Of a DNA stretch of 64,000 nucleotides, positions 60,551-64,000 are shown in pieces. This DNA comes from Croceivirga radicis (GTDB taxonomy: Bacteria; Bacteroidota; Bacteroidia; Flavobacteriales; Flavobacteriaceae), in contig NZ_MTBC01000001.1 of NCBI RefSeq assembly GCF_002072105.2, positions 588,544 through 652,543 on the forward strand, in the 5' to 3' direction. How positions within the stretch are numbered: position 1 is the first letter of the stretch; each line of letters begins with the position of its first letter. The position numbers were made by a program, and so were the translations under genes. The notes beneath the pieces are model-generated. The model saw only the letters and a list, made by a program, of their open reading frames with translations. It ran no database searches and was not told where the DNA came from.

Positions 60551-61087
60551 ATGAAACATTTTAGGATTTTAGCAGTTATTGTGGCAGTTTTTGCCCTTGT
60601 TGGTTGTGACAAAATAGATGAGTTGACCAAATTTGAAATGGACTATAACCAAGAGGTAGTTATTGCATCTACTACCGGAATAGATTTACCATTTGATGTG
60701 TTTACGCCAGAAACGGAGACCAACTCTGAATCTGAATTTGAAGTTAACGACACTAGAAAAGATTTAATAGAGGAAATTAAATTAATTGATTTAGTACTGA
60801 TAATAAAAGACCCAACGGATAGCGATTTTAGTTTTTTGGAATCTATAGAGGTATTTATTTCTGCAGAAAACTTAGAGGAACAAAGAATTGCTTTTGAAGA
60901 AGATGTTGATCCCGCTGCTGGCGCCACTTTAAAGTTGAATACTACAGATTTAGATTTACAAGAATATATTAAAAAGGACTCGTTTACGTTGCGTCTAAAA
61001 ACGGTTACGGATGAAATTCTGGATCAAGACCACACCATACAGGTAAAATCTGTTTTCTTTGTGGATGCCAAAATTTTAGGAATATAG
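60551..61087 (+). CDS. Lipoprotein of unknown function
   Basis: 178 residues with a lipoprotein signal (VAVFALVGCDKIDELTKF, Cys at about 19). The mature part is acidic and beta-rich (IKLIDLVLIIKDPTDSDFSFL, DSFTLRLKTVTDEIL), resembling small Bacteroidota immunoglobulin-like surface lipoproteins, but no named family is recognised. Transcription may come by read-through from tyrS, since the gap of 62 bp contains only a weak hairpin. Confidence 0.8.
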   Translation: MKHFRILAVIVAVFALVGCDKIDELTKFEMDYNQEVVIASTTGIDLPFDVFTPETETNSESEFEVNDTRKDLIEEIKLIDLVLIIKDPTDSDFSFLESIEVFISAENLEEQRIAFEEDVDPAAGATLKLNTTDLDLQEYIKKDSFTLRLKTVTDEILDQDHTIQVKSVFFVDAKILGI

Positions 61088-61108
61088 TAGGGGGATTTTT
61101 AGCTGCAA

Positions 61109-61642
61109 TTAACCCAAAAAATGTATGCCATAATTCTTGCATATTGCCACTACCTTTTTAAAATCTGGTTTACCCGGCGGCAACTGTCCTAACTCTGCAA
61201 ACATCAATTCTATTCCAGCAGGGAAAGCGCTTAAAATAGTTTTACAATCGGTATCGCCTACCACTTTCCAGGAGTGGGGTATGTTCTTTGGGGCAAAAGC
61301 CAGGTCGCCAGCCTCCAAAATGGTGGTGGTTTCACCAACGGTAACCTCCAATTTACCTTCTAATACTTTAAATATTTCATCTTCTTTGGTATGTACATGG
61401 GGAGGAATCATGGTACCGGGAGGATTAACTTCTTCTATTAGGGTAAATTTACCTGCCGTGTCTTCGCCGGTAAGTTTAAACGTTTGTTGATCCCCAATTA
61501 CATTTACTTTCTGCCCATCTTCTTTCCTAACTATTTTTGGTTTTAGGGGTTCGTTAGGTGTTGTGGCCCATACCTTTGTAGGTATTGCAGCTATGGTAGC
61601 TGTTCCTAGTACACTAGTTTTCAAAAAGTCTTTCCTGTTCAT
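61109..61642 (-). CDS. Exported cupin-domain protein
   Basis: 177 residues. The N-terminus MNRKDFLKTSVLGTATIAAI resembles a Tat-type signal (RKDFLK). A single cupin follows: motif 1 in PPHVHTKEDEIFKVLEGKLEV (about 79-99, two His and one Glu ligand) and motif 2 GDLAFAPKNIPHSW (about 114-127, third His), so the metal site is complete. It could be a dioxygenase or isomerase, or a binding protein; substrate unknown. Monocistronic, tail to tail with the lipoprotein gene. Confidence 0.9.
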   Translation of the reverse strand: MNRKDFLKTSVLGTATIAAIPTKVWATTPNEPLKPKIVRKEDGQKVNVIGDQQTFKLTGEDTAGKFTLIEEVNPPGTMIPPHVHTKEDEIFKVLEGKLEVTVGETTTILEAGDLAFAPKNIPHSWKVVGDTDCKTILSAFPAGIELMFAELGQLPPGKPDFKKVVAICKNYGIHFLG

Positions 61643-61737
61643 TTTATTAATAATTTAATAGATAAAAGTTAATAAAACACAGTGCCCCAGTTAGTTGTAA
61701 ATGTATGGTGGGTTTTTTATTTTGTATAAGTTGCAGG

Positions 61738-62724
61738 TTATAAAACCATAAGGTTGCACCCTCTAATATCTGAGTGGTCAAACCGGCCTAAAACTTCAAA
61801 CGAATTATCCCCGTACACTTTACCTAAGTCTTGTGTGGCAATAAACGCACATGAATATAAATTAGCCAAATCTATTACATTTAGACCACCTGTTTTTCCG
61901 GTAGATTTATAAGAAAAAGGATCTTCTGTATCTCTAGCCATAATACGCATCCAAGGAGGGCAATGAAACAGGCCATTTCCTTTTGAGTAACCTTGAGATA
62001 GCAGTTCCGTCATACCATATTCAGAATGTATAAGCTGGGTGCCTAATCCCGTCTTAAGAATTTGATGTAATTCTTGTCTTATCATTTCTTTTCTTCTGCC
62101 TTTCATTCCCCCAGTTTCCATTACAACGGTGTGTTTTAAATTTAGATTGAAGTTTTCAGCTAAATCCAGTAGGGCAAATGATACACCTATTAGCAAGGTT
62201 TTGGTTTTAGTGGCCTCTAAGTGGGTAAGGGTCTGTACAAGTTCTTCTAAATTGTTAAGATAAAAGCCGCTGCTCGAATGGCCCGAAGCCTTTATCATAT
62301 CTTCTACCATGTAGATTAAAGAAGAACCTTCGCGTTCTAAATAAGCAGGTAGTAGCGCTAGTATACAATAATCTGAAACAGCCCCATAGAAATGTTCAAA
62401 ACCTTTTCTAAAACTATTTTCATACAACGATAGGTCGGTAACAAAGTGTTTACTGGTTTGGTTGCCAGTGGTTCCCGAGCTAGTAAATACGATATCCGCA
62501 GACCTATTTGGGCTTTTGATTTTATGCGACTTAAAGAACTGTATAGGTAAAAAAGGGATGTCTTTTAGACTTTGTACCGCTTGTGGCTTAATTTTTAGAA
62601 ACTCACAAAACTCCCGATATACGGGTATATGTTGGTATTGGTAATTAAAGGTTGACAAGGCATGGTCAACAAATTGTTTTTCGTTTTTAATAGAAAATAT
62701 GTCCAATGCTGGTTGCTCCTCCAT
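61738..62724 (-). CDS. LuxE/PaaK-like acyl-protein synthetase/acyltransferase
   Basis: 328 residues of the LuxE-type branch of adenylate-forming enzymes. The nucleotide-binding loop is VFTSSGTTGNQTSKHF (about 80-95), and later segments are METGGMKGRRKEMIRQEL and IHSEYGMTELLSQGY (about 228-242). Shorter than PaaK (about 430), it lacks the full C-terminal lid domain, as LuxE does. It would activate an acyl group on AMP. In Bacteroidota it often neighbours T9SS sorting-domain genes, as here. Substrate unknown. Confidence 0.85.
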   Translation of the reverse strand: MEEQPALDIFSIKNEKQFVDHALSTFNYQYQHIPVYREFCEFLKIKPQAVQSLKDIPFLPIQFFKSHKIKSPNRSADIVFTSSGTTGNQTSKHFVTDLSLYENSFRKGFEHFYGAVSDYCILALLPAYLEREGSSLIYMVEDMIKASGHSSSGFYLNNLEELVQTLTHLEATKTKTLLIGVSFALLDLAENFNLNLKHTVVMETGGMKGRRKEMIRQELHQILKTGLGTQLIHSEYGMTELLSQGYSKGNGLFHCPPWMRIMARDTEDPFSYKSTGKTGGLNVIDLANLYSCAFIATQDLGKVYGDNSFEVLGRFDHSDIRGCNLMVL

Positions 62725-62740
62725 TCAAACAAAATTAGCC

Positions 62741-62772
62741 AAAAAAAAGCCCTGAAGTTTTGGTTCAGGGCT
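62741..62772 (-). terminator. Terminator of the first T9SS-domain gene
   Basis: On the minus strand, AGCCCTGAA pairs with TTCAGGGCT around a 7-nt loop and is followed by a run of eight T. It separates this gene from the LuxE-like gene. Confidence 0.9.
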
Positions 62773-62792
62773 AAAATAATAGAAACGTACAA

Positions 62793-63107
62793 TTATTTAA
62801 CCACAAGTTTGTGGGTCATTGTAGTATTGTTTTGAATCACTTCTAAAATATAAGTGCCTGCACTTAATCTAGAAATATCCAAGGTGTTTGTTGTTAATTG
62901 TTTTTTAAGTTGAACGCCTCCAAAAATATCGTATACGGTGACTATTTTGTTCCCAGTAGCGCTAGTTGTAATGTATATTTCATTGCCGTAGGCCGGGTTG
63001 GGGTACAATTTAATTTTAGAGGTTTCGGATTTTGGGGTGGTGTTATGGAATGCATTTGCAGAAAGGGAAATACATACCATAAACAAGCATAAGTAAATGT
63101 GTTTCAT
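62793..63107 (-). CDS. Cargo-less T9SS type A sorting-domain protein
   Basis: 104 residues: signal peptide (MKHIYLCLFMVCISLSANA), a linker of about 12 residues and a complete type A T9SS C-terminal domain (KLYPNPAYGNEIYI, VTVYDIFGGVQL, DISRLSAGTYILEVI, ending in THKLVVK). The domain directs secretion through the type IX system and is normally fused to a large cargo. Here nothing else is present, so the mature protein is essentially the sorting tag. A paralogue with the same start and end lies next to it. Confidence 0.9.
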   Translation of the reverse strand: MKHIYLCLFMVCISLSANAFHNTTPKSETSKIKLYPNPAYGNEIYITTSATGNKIVTVYDIFGGVQLKKQLTTNTLDISRLSAGTYILEVIQNNTTMTHKLVVK

Positions 63108-63248
63108 TAACTGTTAATTTGGGGGTTTTAACAGTGTAAATGTATGGTGTATGCGCTGTTCTTACTAGATTTTGTTGTGAAACAACAAACAGAAGATGTA
63201 TGGCAGATTAACGGCAATTTAAACCGATGAAACGTAGTTTTTAAGACG

Positions 63249-63557
63249 TTATTTTACAACTAATTTTCGGGTAACCGTCTTTTTTTGCTCAATAGCTCTT
63301 AAAATATAGACCCCCTTGTCCAAATCGGAAACATTAAGTTCATTACCCAGTATGGTAGTACGTAGAACTTGGGTGCCCAAAACATCAAAAATAATTATTT
63401 CTTTTGGGGCGTTTTGAGCGGTTTCTATATATACTTTACCATTTAAAGATGGGTTTGGATACAATTTAAATCCAGGGATATCACCATTTGCCTGGCTTTG
63501 TTGTGCAAAACCAAGAGTACAGGAGAGCAATAAAAGTAGTAAGTAAATATGCTTCAT
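63249..63557 (-). CDS. Second cargo-less T9SS type A sorting-domain protein
   Basis: 102 residues from the ATG at 63557 (MKHIYLLLLLLSCTLGFAQ). A Met ten codons earlier lies inside the -7 element and is rejected. After the signal comes a short linker and the sorting domain (FKLYPNPSLNGKVYIETA, EIIIFDVLGTQVLRTTI, NVSDLDKGVYILRAIE, ending in TRKLVVK). It is a diverged paralogue of the neighbouring gene (same MKHIYL start, same LVVK end). With no cargo, it may be a small surface protein or a competitor for sorting. Confidence 0.9.
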   Translation of the reverse strand: MKHIYLLLLLLSCTLGFAQQSQANGDIPGFKLYPNPSLNGKVYIETAQNAPKEIIIFDVLGTQVLRTTILGNELNVSDLDKGVYILRAIEQKKTVTRKLVVK

Positions 63558-63584
63558 AAAGTACTGGTAACAAAGGGTATGCCA

Positions 63585-63592
63585 CAAATATA
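63585..63592 (-). promoter_or_regulatory. -7 element of the second T9SS-domain gene
   Basis: The minus strand reads TATATTTG, 28 bp before the ATG at 63557. Confidence 0.55.
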
Positions 63593-63716
63593 AATAAAGG
63601 AATATTTTATTTAAGGTAATTTTAGGAATTTACCCACAATTTTCGATGAAATGCAGTATACGCCGGTAGATTGGCTTAGCAAGAATTTCAATTATTGGGA
63701 TGAAAAGGTTTTAATA

Positions 63717-63745
63717 ACAAAAAAGCCCCACAATTTGTGGGGCTT
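63717..63745 (-). terminator. Terminator of the gene entering from the right edge
   Basis: AAAGCCCCACAA pairs with TTGTGGGGCTTT; on the minus strand a TTTTTTGTT tail follows. Confidence 0.88.
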
Positions 63746-63766
63746 TGATAAGTTTTATAAAGGCTT

Positions 63767-64000
63767 TTAATTAGTTGCCCAGTCAAAAATAGTTACATCT
63801 ACGGTGGCAGCAGCATCATAAGCAGCTGTTGTATCCGCATCTGCACCTTCAATTTGTACATTAGAAACAGCTCCGCCATCTCTAAAGTCTATGTTGGTAG
63901 TGTACCCACTTAATGAAAGTCCGGTAATTGTTGCCCCAGATTCTTTTTTGAACTGTAAAGCGGTACCACCTTGAGTAGATACAGCGGTAAGGTTAACCAA
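63767..64000 (-). CDS. C-terminal end of a repetitive beta-helix-like exported protein (partial)
   Basis: Only the last 77 residues are in the window; the gene continues past the right edge. The sequence shows short Gly/Thr/Asn-rich turns (QGGTALQFKKESGATITGLSL, NIDFRDGGAVSNVQIEGA), a pattern of right-handed beta-helix or surface proteins, and ends TIFDWATN. There is no T9SS domain at this end, so it may be a lipoprotein. Family not certain. Confidence 0.65.
   Translation of the reverse strand: MVNLTAVSTQGGTALQFKKESGATITGLSLSGYTTNIDFRDGGAVSNVQIEGADADTTAAYDAAATVDVTIFDWATN

Noticed and set aside
63651..63770. Plus-strand ORF of about 39 codons (MQYTPVDWLSKN...)
   Set aside because: It reads through the terminator hairpin of the opposite gene and into its coding end, with no promoter, so it is probably chance.
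1..64000. tRNA, rRNA, CRISPR, IS elements, integrases, toxin-antitoxin or phage genes
   Set aside because: Looked for and not seen; no repeats with regular spacers, transposase motifs or tRNA T-loop signatures were recognised by eye.

Overview
The window reads as ordinary chromosome of a low-GC member of the Bacteroidota, most likely a marine Flavobacteriaceae. The evidence is gene content and signals. There are two type IX secretion (T9SS) C-terminal-domain proteins, TonB-dependent receptors, and Bacteroidota-restricted families (DUF4199, DUF3098, DUF3127, DUF4271, DUF4296, DUF4301). Several promoters match the Bacteroidota form TTG-N18/19-TAnnTTTG, and Shine-Dalgarno sequences are essentially absent. 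An algal-type vanadium haloperoxidase suggests a marine, alga-associated life, possibly near Zobellia or Maribacter; that genus-level placement is inference. I see no rRNA, tRNA, CRISPR, insertion sequence, phage or integron.

Layout. 1-2.7 kb: an operon of an active M16 peptidase and its catalytically dead partner, cut by the window edge. 2.8-4.4 kb: DUF4199 protein, then rplU-rpmA with a textbook promoter and terminator. 4.5-10.2 kb: a probable phytate (organic phosphate) locus with a TPR-HTH membrane regulator, a TonB-dependent receptor and a beta-propeller phytase lipoprotein. 10.3-12.2 kb: vanadium haloperoxidase. 12.4-16.5 kb: a reductase-like SDR, ahcY, a phosphopantetheinyl transferase, a thiamine-binding-family protein and a PnuC-family transporter. 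16.5-18.6 kb: a NadR-type kinase fused to DUF4301 across an A9 tract. 18.9-23.1 kb: a small secreted protein, an NtrC-type regulator and a hybrid kinase, tail to tail. 23.2-26.1 kb: two tiny candidate ORFs with strong terminators, then a TPP riboswitch in front of a TonB-dependent receptor (thiamine uptake). 26.2-33.8 kb: oxidoreductase, degenerate Rieske-like lipoprotein, greA, HIT protein, sensor kinase, SSB-tailed DUF3127 protein, aat, tag and envelope proteins. 33.9-39.0 kb: a TetR-controlled tripartite exporter operon whose ABC subunit has lost most catalytic motifs. 39.1-46.1 kb: thioredoxin-like protein, TonB-like protein, the ftsX-DUF3098-uppP-truB operon and leuS. 46.3-52.4 kb: ald with paired inverted repeats, a zinc peptidase, an Lrp regulator, a saccharopine-dehydrogenase-like enzyme, DUF423 and pckA. 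52.4-59.1 kb: hemD-DUF4271-GT39, facing GT2-pyrC-DUF4296, then an epimerase. 59.2-64 kb: tyrS, a lipoprotein, a cupin, a LuxE-like protein, two cargo-less T9SS proteins and the end of a beta-helix-like protein.

The most unusual items are: (1) the ABC exporter ATPase lacking the signature motif, the Walker B acidic pair and the switch histidine; (2) the kinase-DUF4301 fusion, where losing one base from an A9 tract would restore an ATGA-coupled two-gene arrangement; (3) DUF3127 carrying an SSB-type acidic tip; (4) the haloperoxidase with Ala at the vanadate-contacting Ser position; and (5) the two naked T9SS sorting domains. Coding is very dense: six convergent gene pairs overlap at their 3' ends by 4 to 22 bp.
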